DNA of 64,000 nucleotides. It comes from JBFWUM01 sp050247255 (lineage in GTDB: Bacteria; Acidobacteriota; Vicinamibacteria; Vicinamibacterales; UBA2999). The notes under the pieces were generated by a model, which was given only the letters and a program-made list of their open reading frames with translations, did not search any database and was not told the DNA's origin. The position numbers and the translations under genes are program-made. Numbering within the stretch: the stretch's first letter is position 1; each line of letters opens with the position of its first letter. Of the stretch, positions 25,170-34,287 are shown piece after piece. The stretch spans positions 10,850 to 74,849 of the forward strand of contig JBFWUM010000018.1 of the NCBI GenBank assembly GCA_050247255.1, given 5' to 3'.

Positions 25170-27169
25170 GCGGCGGAGCCTCCAACCGGCGACACCTGCA
25201 CGTACCGATCGCTCCACAGCGATGCGAGCTCGCCAAGGATCGTGTCGTCGGCGGCGATGCCGAGCGTGGCCAGGACGTCGCGCAAGGGTGTCGCCTTGTC
25301 GGCCGCTTCGAGCACCCGGTAGGCAAGCGGCGAGATGCCGGAACTGCGGGTCTCGTCGTAGTTGCGCACCACCGCGTGCTGCGCGGTGCGGGCACCGTCA
25401 ACCGTCATGGTGTGCGAGGCGACGAGGCGGGTGCTCGGGTTCAGCCACAGCCGGCAGTCGAGGAACGGGCCGGCTGAAGCCTCGCGCTTCCACGCCAGAT
25501 GATCGCCGATGACCAGGTAGTTCAGCCCGGACGTGAGGAAGCAGGTGATCGCCTCCGCCGCCGTGTTCACGATCGGCTCCACGTTGTTGTTGAACGACGT
25601 GTTGAGCAGCATCGGCACGCCGGTCCGGCGGCCGAACGCCTCGATCAGGTCGTAATAGCGCTGATTCGTCTCCCGGCTCACCGTCTGCAGGCGCGCGCTG
25701 CCGTCCACGTGCGTGATAGCGCCAAGCGTGCTGCGCCACTCCTCGCGCACCTGCAGCACGGTGGACATGAACGGGAACCGGTCCTGCTCCTCCGGCACCT
25801 CGAAGAAGTCGCGGACCCGCTCCTCGATGACGGACGGCGCGAACGGCCGGTAAGCCTCGCGCTTCTTGATCATCGCGTTGATGGTGTCCTTGTGCGACGC
25901 CAGGCGCGGGTCGGCGATGATGCTGCGGTTGCCAAGCGCCCGCGGTCCGTATTCGGTCCGCCCCTGGACCCAGCCGATCACGGCGCCGTCAGCAAGCAGC
26001 GCGGCCGTCTCGTCAAACGGATCCGCCATTTCGCGGAAGTCGAGAAAGCCGCCCCACGCCCTCAGCAGGCACGCCACCGCCGGCTTTTCCTCGACGGCCG
26101 TTCCCCAGAACGTGTGCTGCAGCCGCGTCTTCGGCAGCGAGGGACTCATCTCGTGGGCCACGGCCAGGGCGCATCCGATCGCGCAACCGGCATCATCTGC
26201 GGCCGGCTGCACGAAGATGTCGCGGAACAGCCCGCTGCGCCAGAGCTTCCCCATCATGCTGCTGTTCTGCGCGACGCCGCCGGCCAGCGCCAGGTTCTCG
26301 TGGCCGGTCGCCTCCTGGTAGCGCCGCAGGATGTGAAAGACGATCGTCTCGAGCGACTCCTGCAGCGCCGCCGACAGGTCCTTGTGGAGCTGCGTAAACG
26401 GCTCGCCGCGCCGGCGCGGTTGCAGCACCTTGTGCAGCTCGAGGATCCGCTCGTTGTAGAGCACGTACTCGCCGTTGGGCAGCAGCGAGTAGAAGCTGTC
26501 GAACAGGCCGCGGTAACGCGACGGATCGCCGTACGGCGCGAGCCCCATCACCTTGTATTCGTCGTAGATGCGGTAGCCGAGGAAGCCGATGACGCGCGTG
26601 TAGTAGTTGCCGAGGCTGTAATGCTGCGGCCGCGCCGCCAGCACGTTCAGCTCCCTGCCCCGCCCGTCCAGCACCATCGTCGACACGCTTTCGCCGACCC
26701 CGTCCATCGACAGCACCAGCGCGTCCTCGGCGCCGCAGAGCGCAAAGGCACTCACCGCGTGGGCCATGTGGTGGCTGACGAAGCGGAACCGCTCGGCCGG
26801 CGGCCGGTAGCCGAAGTCGCGCTCGCACACGTCCTGGAGCGTGGCCCGCACACCGCGGAACGGTCCGAGGTGCGGACGCTCGAGGCAGTAGCGCAGGAAG
26901 AACTCGTCGAGGAACGCCTCGGTGGCGTAATAGGCGAAGTAGTCGACCTCGTCGATGCGCAGGCCGCTCCGCTCGAGGCAGAAGCGGATCGCGTTCGCCG
27001 GCGCCTTGTTGGTGTGCTTGATCCGGTTCAGCCGCTCTTCTTCGATCCCGGCGACGATCTCGCCGTCGCGAACCAGCACCGCGGCCGCGTCGTGCGCAAA
27101 GTCGATCGGAAAGCCGTAATGCGACTCGTGCGTCTGGTCGAAGCCGCCGGTGAAACCAATGATGTTCAT
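25166..27169 (-). CDS. TobZ/NodU/CmcH-type O-carbamoyltransferase
   Basis: 667 residues. The N-terminal Kae1-like half begins MNIIGFTGG and contains VSHHMAHAVSAF and LVLSMDGVGE. H133, H137 and D156 keep the same spacing as the iron ligands of TobZ, and DDAGCAIG further on supplies the last Asp. The YrdC-like C-terminal half carries TEYGPRALGNRSI, AYRPFAPSV and MLLNTSFNNN. These enzymes transfer a carbamoyl group from carbamoyl phosphate, through carbamoyl-AMP, to a hydroxyl group on the product. ATG at 27169 overlaps the upstream NRPS stop as ATGA, and its own stop overlaps the next NRPS start as GTGA, so it is fully embedded in the operon. Likely acceptors are the Ser or Thr hydroxyl or a ketide hydroxyl. 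Which one cannot be read from sequence. Confidence 0.94.
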   Translation of the reverse strand: MNIIGFTGGFDQTHESHYGFPIDFAHDAAAVLVRDGEIVAGIEEERLNRIKHTNKAPANAIRFCLERSGLRIDEVDYFAYYATEAFLDEFFLRYCLERPHLGPFRGVRATLQDVCERDFGYRPPAERFRFVSHHMAHAVSAFALCGAEDALVLSMDGVGESVSTMVLDGRGRELNVLAARPQHYSLGNYYTRVIGFLGYRIYDEYKVMGLAPYGDPSRYRGLFDSFYSLLPNGEYVLYNERILELHKVLQPRRRGEPFTQLHKDLSAALQESLETIVFHILRRYQEATGHENLALAGGVAQNSSMMGKLWRSGLFRDIFVQPAADDAGCAIGCALAVAHEMSPSLPKTRLQHTFWGTAVEEKPAVACLLRAWGGFLDFREMADPFDETAALLADGAVIGWVQGRTEYGPRALGNRSIIADPRLASHKDTINAMIKKREAYRPFAPSVIEERVRDFFEVPEEQDRFPFMSTVLQVREEWRSTLGAITHVDGSARLQTVSRETNQRYYDLIEAFGRRTGVPMLLNTSFNNNVEPIVNTAAEAITCFLTSGLNYLVIGDHLAWKREASAGPFLDCRLWLNPSTRLVASHTMTVDGARTAQHAVVRNYDETRSSGISPLAYRVLEAADKATPLRDVLATLGIAADDTILGELASLWSDRYVQVSPVGGSAA

Positions 27170-29766
27170 CGTGTTGTCGTCTCGCGGGCCACGCGGGTGA
27201 TGGTCGACGCTGCCGGCTTCGTCTCGCGCAGTCCGGCCACGAGCGTCGCCAGCGACTCGAGCGTCGGCGCCTCGAAGAACGCCGCGATCGGCACGTCCAC
27301 CTTCAACTCGGCCCGAATCCGCGACACCGCGGTGCTCGCGGTCAACGAGTGGCCGCCGAGCTCGAAGAAGTTGTCCTGGCGCCCTACGGCGGCAACGCCC
27401 AGCGTCGCCTGCCAGATGGCGGCGAGCTGTGTCTCCAACTCGCCCGACGGCGCGCTGAACGTGCGGCCGAAGCCCATGCCGGAACGCGTCGGCGCCGGCA
27501 GCGCCGCGCGATTCAGCTTGCCGTTTGGCGTCATCGGGAAGGCGTCGACGATGACGAAGGCGGACGGGATCATGTACGCCGGCAGCCGGCGGCGCAGGTG
27601 GTTGCGGACGTCGAGTTCCAGCGACCGCGGCGCGGACGGAGCGGCGAGGTACCCGATCAGCCGGCGGTCGCCTGTGCCCTCGTCCTGGTGGACGGTGACG
27701 AACGCATCGACGACGCCCTGGCACGTCCGCAGCGCCGCCTCGACCTCGCCAGGCTCGATGCGGAAGCCGCGCAGCTTGACCTGGGCATCGCGCCGGCCAA
27801 CGAACTCGATGTCGCCGTCCAGGTTGCGGCGAACGACATCCCCCGTGCGATAGAGACGGCCGCCATCGCCCGCCAACGGGTGCGGCACGAACGCCTGCGC
27901 CGTCAGCTCCGTCCGGTTGTGGTAGCCGAGCGCCAACCCGTCGCCACCGATGAACAGCTCTCCCAACGCGCCGGCCGGCTGGACGCCGCCATGCCTCCCG
28001 ATGACAAAGGCCATGGTGTTCGCAATGGGTCGCCCGATCGGCACGGTCACGCCCTCACCGACCTCGCGCGCCTCGTGCCACGTGGCGAACGTGCCGGTTT
28101 CCGTGGGGCCGTACACGTGCAGCAGTCGCTTCGGCCCGCCGCGGGCGATGATGCGCTTCACCCACGCCGGGTCGACCAGCTCGCCACCGAACAGCACCGC
28201 GTCGAGCGTCGAGAAGGCGTCGGGCACCTCACGCGCCACCTGGTTGAACAGCGCCGTCGTCAGGAACATCGCGGTGATGCCGCGGCCCTTCAGCTCGCGC
28301 GCCAGCACCGCCGGTGTGAGCGCGACCTCGCGGCCGAGCGGGTGCAGCTCTGCCCCGTTCAACAGCGCGCCCCAGATCTCGAAGGACGCCGCGTCGAAGG
28401 CGACGTTCGACACGTGGGCCACACGGTCCGCCGGGCCAAGCTGCACGTAGTCGGTCCTCAGCACCAGGCGCAGCAGCGCGCGATGCGGCATGCAGACGGC
28501 CTTGGGGGTTCCGGTCGAACCGGACGTGTAGTAGAGGACAACCTCGTCATTGCGGCCGCGGCCAACGTCCAGCGGCGCGTCCGACTGCGCGGCGATCGCC
28601 GCGGCGTCACGGTCCGGCGCAATGCGCTGCACCGATGGCACGCGCACCTGGGTCGCCGTCATCGCCACCACGGTCTTCACGCCGGCATCGTCGAGGACGA
28701 ATGCCACGCGGTCCTGCGGCGTCTCGGGGTCGAGCGGCACGTAGGCGGCCCCCGCCTTGACGATGGCGAGGATGGATTCGATCAGTGCCGGCGAGCGCTC
28801 GAGCAGGGTGGCGACGCGATCGCCCGGTCGCACACCGGCATCGACCAGGTGCCGCGCCAGCTGGTTCGAGCGGCGATCAAGGTCCGCATAGCCGACGGTC
28901 GGCTCACCAGCCAGCGCGGTCCGCGTCGCGTGTGCCTTCGCGGCCGCCGCAAACGCCTCGGCCAGGTTGTCGAAGGGATAGTCGGGACGCCTGCCGGTGC
29001 CAGCCGCGACAATCTCGCGACACTCCTCTGGCGACAGCATTTCGATGGAGCCAACAGGCATCGCCGGCGACGCCACGGCGTTCCGCAGGAACTGCTCGAG
29101 GTGCCGCGCGAGCGACGTGACGTGTCGGGTCGAGTACGCGTTCGCGTTGTACTGCAGCTCGAGCCGCAGTTGCGCTCCAGGGTCAGCCAGGAGCAAGAGA
29201 TCGTACCCGGTCGGCTCACTCGACTCGACGACGGCAACCTGGACGCCGGCGTCGTCCGAGGCAACGGGCGCCACCGGATAGTTTTCGAAGACCACGAGGT
29301 GGCGAATCAGGTCCCGTCGCAGCCCGGTCTGCGCCTGCACGTCCGCCAGCTTCGATGCGTGGTGCGGCTGCGAGTCGAGCGCCTGCTGCTGGAGGCGGGC
29401 CAGCAGGTCGGCGAAGGATTCGCGATCCGACCAGGTCACCCGGACCGGAACCGTGTTGATCAGCAGCCCGGCGATGCGCTCCACGTCGGGGACCTCCGGC
29501 GATCGGCCGGAGACCACCGCGCCGAACACCACGTCCGCCGTGTCGGCGTAACGGCCGCANNNNNNNNNNNNNNNNNNNNNNNNNNNNNNNNNNNNNNNNN
29601 NNNNNNNNNNNNNNNNNNNNNNNNNNNNNNNNNNNNNNNNNNNNNNNNNNNNNNNNNNNTCGGTGTAGGCCACGCTGGCCGGATCCTGCCGCGCGTGAAA
29701 CAGCATCCCCTCCTGCATGGGCGAGAGGGGGCAGATGTCTTTCAGGTCTTCCCGCTTAATCGTCAT
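27166..29766 (-). CDS. NRPS: C-A-T, condensation domain interrupted by assembly gap
   Basis: The N-terminus (TIKREDLKDICPLSPMQEGMLFH) is typical of a condensation domain that accepts a D-configured donor, in line with the E domain at the end of the preceding enzyme. The 100-N gap (29560-29659) removes the middle of this C domain, including HHxxxDG. Comparison with the neighbouring C domain suggests about 226 residues are really missing. The rest is intact: C end (VFGAVVSGR), A (YYTSGSTGTPKA to NGKLNR) and T (ELGGHSLTAS). The A-domain code is DAFFLGVTFK, close to codes for Ile or Val. ATG at 29766 overlaps the upstream gene by 11 bases; the stop overlaps the carbamoyltransferase start. Confidence 0.9.
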   Translation of the reverse strand: MTIKREDLKDICPLSPMQEGMLFHARQDPASVAYTXXXXXXXXXXXXXXXXXXXXXXXXXXXXXXXXXXCGRYADTADVVFGAVVSGRSPEVPDVERIAGLLINTVPVRVTWSDRESFADLLARLQQQALDSQPHHASKLADVQAQTGLRRDLIRHLVVFENYPVAPVASDDAGVQVAVVESSEPTGYDLLLLADPGAQLRLELQYNANAYSTRHVTSLARHLEQFLRNAVASPAMPVGSIEMLSPEECREIVAAGTGRRPDYPFDNLAEAFAAAAKAHATRTALAGEPTVGYADLDRRSNQLARHLVDAGVRPGDRVATLLERSPALIESILAIVKAGAAYVPLDPETPQDRVAFVLDDAGVKTVVAMTATQVRVPSVQRIAPDRDAAAIAAQSDAPLDVGRGRNDEVVLYYTSGSTGTPKAVCMPHRALLRLVLRTDYVQLGPADRVAHVSNVAFDAASFEIWGALLNGAELHPLGREVALTPAVLARELKGRGITAMFLTTALFNQVAREVPDAFSTLDAVLFGGELVDPAWVKRIIARGGPKRLLHVYGPTETGTFATWHEAREVGEGVTVPIGRPIANTMAFVIGRHGGVQPAGALGELFIGGDGLALGYHNRTELTAQAFVPHPLAGDGGRLYRTGDVVRRNLDGDIEFVGRRDAQVKLRGFRIEPGEVEAALRTCQGVVDAFVTVHQDEGTGDRRLIGYLAAPSAPRSLELDVRNHLRRRLPAYMIPSAFVIVDAFPMTPNGKLNRAALPAPTRSGMGFGRTFSAPSGELETQLAAIWQATLGVAAVGRQDNFFELGGHSLTASTAVSRIRAELKVDVPIAAFFEAPTLESLATLVAGLRETKPAASTITRVARETTTR
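29560..29659. other. Assembly gap (100 N) in a condensation domain
   Basis: Exactly 100 N, a placeholder length. The flanking protein parts belong to one C domain, and the missing part is about 680 bp by comparison with the C domain encoded at about 33-34.2 kb. Confidence 0.95.
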
Positions 29767-32700
29767 CAAACAACCCGTCGAGGTCCTGGAGCGTCAGCCC
29801 CTTGTGCGTGAGGTCGGCCGGCGTCAGCTCCGGCGCCCGGCGGCCCAGGCAGTGCGCGACGACGGCGCGCAGTTCTTCGTCGGCCGCGTCACGCAGTCGC
29901 CGCATGGCCGCGCGCTCAACTGCAGCGTCGAACGTGAAAGCCACCGTCAGCGCACCGGCGGCGATCATCGCGCCGATCTCCAGCGCGAACGGGCGCGGTC
30001 CCTGCGGGCTGGCCGCCGGGCCTGTCCGCTCATTGGATGGCGAGAACAGGCGGTCCGTGCCGCCATCGAGTTCGCCGAGATAGTTGAACGACGCGGCTGG
30101 CCGCGCCGACAGCGCGCGAACGCCCGCGCCGGACGTGAGGTAGCGGAGGACGCCATAGCCGGCGCCCGACGATGGCACACGGCGCAGGGTCTCTTTCACC
30201 TCGCGGATTCGATCGTGGACCGGCCGATCGCGCAGGTCGATGGCGACGGGGTACAGGGCCGTGAACCATCCGGCGGTCCGGCTCACGTCAACGGCATCGA
30301 GGCTGTCACGCCCGTGCCCTTCCAGGGCGATGAGCATGGTCTCGCGCCCGGTCGATCGGCCGAGGGCGCGGCTTGCCGCGGTCAGGAGCAGCTCGCCGAC
30401 GTTGGTCTGATATGCGTCGCACGCGCGCTTCAAATCCGCGGTATCAGACGCGCTCCAGTCGAATCGCTCCTCGACGGCGTCGGCATACACCCCGCGGCGT
30501 CCCAACTGAGGCTCGAGCGTATCCGCGGCAGCTTCCACCTGGATCCACAGCGGCCGTTCGCGGTCGAACGCGCCGCCTGCAGCCGCCGCATGCTGGGCCC
30601 TGGCCCAGTCCTCGTACGAATCGGTCGCGGACAGCAGCGGTGTGCCAGCCAGCGCCGCGTCGAGATCCTCCAGCAGGATGCGCCACGTCACGCCGTCAAC
30701 CGCGAGGTGATGCGCGGCAAGGAACAGGCGATCGGCATCACGCCAGCGGTACAGGACGGCGCGGAAGACCGGCCCGTCCGAGAGGTGCATGGCTCGCTGC
30801 TCGACAGCTGAATGCTGATACATGGCATCCGCCGCGCCGTCGTCCGCGCGGAGATCGACGAGGGAGAACGGCACCGGCGCGCCAGGCCTGGCCACCTGCT
30901 GATGCCATGAGCCGTCCACGGCGCGGTGGAAACGCAGCCGGAGCGAGGCGTGGGCGTCGACAAGCGTCTGCAGCGCCGCGCGAAGCGCGTCCGCGTCGAG
31001 CCGCCGCGAGCACCGCAGGAGCAGCGACTGGTTGTAGTGCGCGGGATCGGCCGGGTGCTCCTCGAAGAAGCGCCGCTGGATAGCGGTCAACGGGAACGGT
31101 GCGTGGGCCGGCTGAAGCCGGCCCCCGCCGGTGTCGCGATCGACGCGCTTCTCGTGCGGGCGCAGGCGCGGCGCCAGCTCGGCGACGGTCGGATACTGGA
31201 AGACGTCCTTGAGGTCGAGCGTCATCCCCTTCGCGCGCAGGCGCGCGAGCACCTGGATCGACTTGATCGAGTCGCCGCCGAGCGCGAGGAACCGGTCGTG
31301 CCGACCGATCCGGTCGACCCCCAGGACGTCGCTCCACACCGATGCCAGGAGCGACTCGCCTGCGGTCTGCGCCGGCTCAGTCTCGACGCGAGCCTCGCGC
31401 CGCCGGGCATCGCGCCGGGCGCGCAACGCCGCGGTGTCGAGCTTGCCGTGCGCCGTCAGCGGCAGCGCGTCGGCCACGAGAATCGTCGCCGGCACGGCAT
31501 ACTCGGGCAGCAGCAGCCCAAGCCGCTCGCGCACCGCCTGCTCGTCGAGGGGGCCGACCGTGCAGGCGAGCAACGAAGCCGTCTCGCTGCTGGTGTCGGC
31601 AACCACCACGGCTTGCTCAACACCATCGATCGAGAGCAGGGCGCGCTGCACTTCCCCAAGCTCGATGCGGTGGCCGCGGATCTTCACCTGATCGTCATTG
31701 CGCCCGGCAAAGTAGAGCGCGCCCGAGGCGTCGCGCCATGCGAGATCGCCGCTGCGATACAGCCGCCCGGGGCCCGTAAACCGATCGTCGACGAAACGCG
31801 CCCGCGTCAGCTCAGGCCGATCCAGGTAGCCGCGACAGACGCCGGTGCCGCCGACGAGCATTTCGCCGGGCGCCCCGACAGGCTGCGGGTTGAGGTGCCG
31901 GTCGCACACGTAGACGGTCGTCTCGGGCAGCGGGCGGCCGATGGGGCTCCGCCGATCGCCGCCATCGATATCCGCCTGCGTCAACCGTCGGTAGGTGACA
32001 TGCACCGTCGTCTCGGTGATGCCGTACATGTTGACCAGGGCAACCGTCTCGGGCGAATACCGCGGGGCCCACGGCCGCAGCGCGCCTGGTTCCAGCCGGT
32101 CGCCGCCGAAGATGACCACCCGCAGATGCTCGCCCAGCGTGTGTACCGCTGCCTGCTTCTCGAGCGCCGCCAGGTTGTAGAACGCGAGCGGCGTCTGGTT
32201 GAGCACCGTGACCCGATGACGCGCCAGCAGATCACGGAACGCCGGCACATCACGGACAGCGTCGCGCGTGGGCACGACCAGGCGGCCTCCGTACAGCAAC
32301 GCGCCGTAGATCTCCCACACCGAGAAATCGAAGCTCAGCGCGTGCGCCATCACCCACACGTCGTCCGGACCGAAGTCGAAATCGAACCGGTCGTTGACGA
32401 GCAGCCGGACGACATTGCGGTGGGTGACCAGGCACCCCTTGGGCGTGCCGGTGGATCCCGAGGTGTAGATGACATACGCCACCGCGTCCGGGTCGATAGC
32501 CCCGCGGACGTCGCGGTCGTCCACACGCGGCAGCGCCTCAACCTCGATCGATGGCCTGTCGCCGGGCGGCAGGCTCTCGCGATCACGAGACGAGGTCAAC
32601 ACGGCAACCGCTCGCGAGTCCTCGAGCAGGAAGCGAACGCGCTCCACGGGGTAACGCGGATCGATCGGCACGTACGCGCAGCCGGCCTCGAGGATGCCGA

Positions 32701-34279
32701 GGATGCTGACGATGGATTCCACCGACGGCTGCAGGTAGACGGCCACGCGGCTGCCCTCGGCCACGCCGAGGTCGTGCTGCAGGTGCGCGGCGACCGCGCG
32801 CGCCCTCGCGTGCAGCTCGCCGTAGGTCACCCAGGCATTCGACTGATGCGGGGCCAGAACCGCCGGGGCATCAGGCCGTTGCGTCACCTGAGATGCGAAC
32901 AGGCGGGCGATCGTGGTCTCGGGATAGACCGCGGCCGTCTGGTTTGGCGCCTGCACGACCTCCGCCCACTGCGAGGCGGGCAGCACGTTCATGGCCGTCG
33001 GTACGACCTCGGGATCGTCCACGACGGTCTCGATCACGTGCTGCAACTGCGCCGCCAGCCGTTCCATCACATCGTCCGCATGGACGGCCCGGTCCCACGA
33101 CAGCCTGAACGAGAGCGCGCCCGGACGTGGCAGGACGACGAGGTCGAAGCCGTAGTGAGTCCGGTCGTCGCTCGTGGCGTCGACGATGGTGAAGCCGGTG
33201 TCGGGTGCGCGGCCGGCGTCGGGATGGTTCTCGACCGCCACCACGTGACTGAAGAGTGGGGCGCTACGCCCCGAGGCTCGCTGCACCTCGACGAGCGGTG
33301 CCTGCTGATGCGTGGCCAGGTCTGCGGCGGCAGCGTGGAGGCGCTTCAGCAGCGCGACAAAGCTCTCCCCTTCGCGCAACGACACACGGAGTGGCACGGT
33401 GTTGATCAGCAGCCCCACCATCCGCTCGATGCCAGGAATCGCTGCGCCGCGTCCGGACATCACCCATCCGAACACCACATCGTCCGAGTAGGCATAGCGC
33501 GCCAGCAGGATGCCCCAGACGGCCTGGGTGAAGGCGGCGAGCGTCACCCCATTCGAGCGGCAGAGCGTATCGATGCCCGCGGCCACTCCGGGAGCCAGCG
33601 ACACCATGCGGCGCCCAATGCCAGAAACGCCGCCTGTTGTCTTCGGCAGGTCAGCGTTCGTGACGTATCCGTCCAGGTAGTCGGACCAGAAACGCGCGTC
33701 GGCCTGTGCCGGCAGCGACTTGACGAACTCGGCGAACGACGGCGCCACGGCGAGATCGGCCCGTTGTCCCGACTGCCTGGCGGCGTAGATCCGCAGGAAC
33801 TCCTCCTGGACCACGCCCACGGACCAGCCGTCGAGGACGATGTGGTGGTGGCTCCAGAGCAGCTCCCACTCCTGGTCCGCCAGCTTGAACAGGCGGACGC
33901 GCACCAGCGGATCGCGCGCGAGATCAAAACCCCGCCGGCGATCCGCCTCGCGCTCTGCCGCGAGACGGGCCTCGTGCTCGAGGCCGTCCAGCTGCGATAA
34001 ATCGCACGTCTCCACAGGCACCGCACGCGTCCGCAGAATCACCTGCAGGGGCCGCTTGCCATCGCCCGGTGTGAACACGCTGCGGAAGATTTCGTGACGC
34101 GCGAAGAGCTCGTTCCACGCTTCGGCGACCAGCACCGGATCGACCCGTCCGCGCAGCCGCAGCGACCATTGCTCGACGTAGGCATCCGAGCCGGGCTCGG
34201 CCTGCGCATGGAAGTACATCCCGGCCTGCAGCGGCGTCTGCGGGAAGATGTTCTGAACCTGAGCGCGATCGATGGCCAT
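29756..34279 (-). CDS. NRPS: C-A(Thr)-T-E
   Basis: 1507 residues. Approximate domains: C 10-440 (HHHIVLDGW), A 460-960, T near 998 (LGGDSIKSIQV), E 1065-1490 (HHLAVDGVTW and LEGHGRD), then a short C-terminal docking tail (LTHKGLTLQDLDGLFDDD). The A-domain code is DFWNIGMVHK, the classical threonine code. With the E domain this predicts D-Thr or D-allo-Thr. The following enzyme starts with the matching kind of condensation domain. ATG at 34279 lies eight bases after the upstream stop; the frame above it is non-coding. A TGAA-loop palindrome (31105-31124) sits in the T-E linker. Confidence 0.94.
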   Translation of the reverse strand: MAIDRAQVQNIFPQTPLQAGMYFHAQAEPGSDAYVEQWSLRLRGRVDPVLVAEAWNELFARHEIFRSVFTPGDGKRPLQVILRTRAVPVETCDLSQLDGLEHEARLAAEREADRRRGFDLARDPLVRVRLFKLADQEWELLWSHHHIVLDGWSVGVVQEEFLRIYAARQSGQRADLAVAPSFAEFVKSLPAQADARFWSDYLDGYVTNADLPKTTGGVSGIGRRMVSLAPGVAAGIDTLCRSNGVTLAAFTQAVWGILLARYAYSDDVVFGWVMSGRGAAIPGIERMVGLLINTVPLRVSLREGESFVALLKRLHAAAADLATHQQAPLVEVQRASGRSAPLFSHVVAVENHPDAGRAPDTGFTIVDATSDDRTHYGFDLVVLPRPGALSFRLSWDRAVHADDVMERLAAQLQHVIETVVDDPEVVPTAMNVLPASQWAEVVQAPNQTAAVYPETTIARLFASQVTQRPDAPAVLAPHQSNAWVTYGELHARARAVAAHLQHDLGVAEGSRVAVYLQPSVESIVSILGILEAGCAYVPIDPRYPVERVRFLLEDSRAVAVLTSSRDRESLPPGDRPSIEVEALPRVDDRDVRGAIDPDAVAYVIYTSGSTGTPKGCLVTHRNVVRLLVNDRFDFDFGPDDVWVMAHALSFDFSVWEIYGALLYGGRLVVPTRDAVRDVPAFRDLLARHRVTVLNQTPLAFYNLAALEKQAAVHTLGEHLRVVIFGGDRLEPGALRPWAPRYSPETVALVNMYGITETTVHVTYRRLTQADIDGGDRRSPIGRPLPETTVYVCDRHLNPQPVGAPGEMLVGGTGVCRGYLDRPELTRARFVDDRFTGPGRLYRSGDLAWRDASGALYFAGRNDDQVKIRGHRIELGEVQRALLSIDGVEQAVVVADTSSETASLLACTVGPLDEQAVRERLGLLLPEYAVPATILVADALPLTAHGKLDTAALRARRDARRREARVETEPAQTAGESLLASVWSDVLGVDRIGRHDRFLALGGDSIKSIQVLARLRAKGMTLDLKDVFQYPTVAELAPRLRPHEKRVDRDTGGGRLQPAHAPFPLTAIQRRFFEEHPADPAHYNQSLLLRCSRRLDADALRAALQTLVDAHASLRLRFHRAVDGSWHQQVARPGAPVPFSLVDLRADDGAADAMYQHSAVEQRAMHLSDGPVFRAVLYRWRDADRLFLAAHHLAVDGVTWRILLEDLDAALAGTPLLSATDSYEDWARAQHAAAAGGAFDRERPLWIQVEAAADTLEPQLGRRGVYADAVEERFDWSASDTADLKRACDAYQTNVGELLLTAASRALGRSTGRETMLIALEGHGRDSLDAVDVSRTAGWFTALYPVAIDLRDRPVHDRIREVKETLRRVPSSGAGYGVLRYLTSGAGVRALSARPAASFNYLGELDGGTDRLFSPSNERTGPAASPQGPRPFALEIGAMIAAGALTVAFTFDAAVERAAMRRLRDAADEELRAVVAHCLGRRAPELTPADLTHKGLTLQDLDGLFDDD
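31105..31124 (+). repeat. TGAA-loop palindrome inside NRPS gene
   Basis: GGGCCGGC, loop TGAA, GCCGGCCC: an 8-bp perfect stem. It is translated in frame on the minus strand as GRLQPA in the linker between the T and E domains. Confidence 0.75.
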
Positions 34280-34287
34280 CGGAAAAC

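Noticed and set aside
33258..33272. Palindrome GGGGCG-CTA-CGCCCC inside an NRPS gene
   Set aside because: A short 6-bp stem with a different loop, a single copy noticed, and likely by chance in GC-rich coding sequence. Kept out of the TGAA family.
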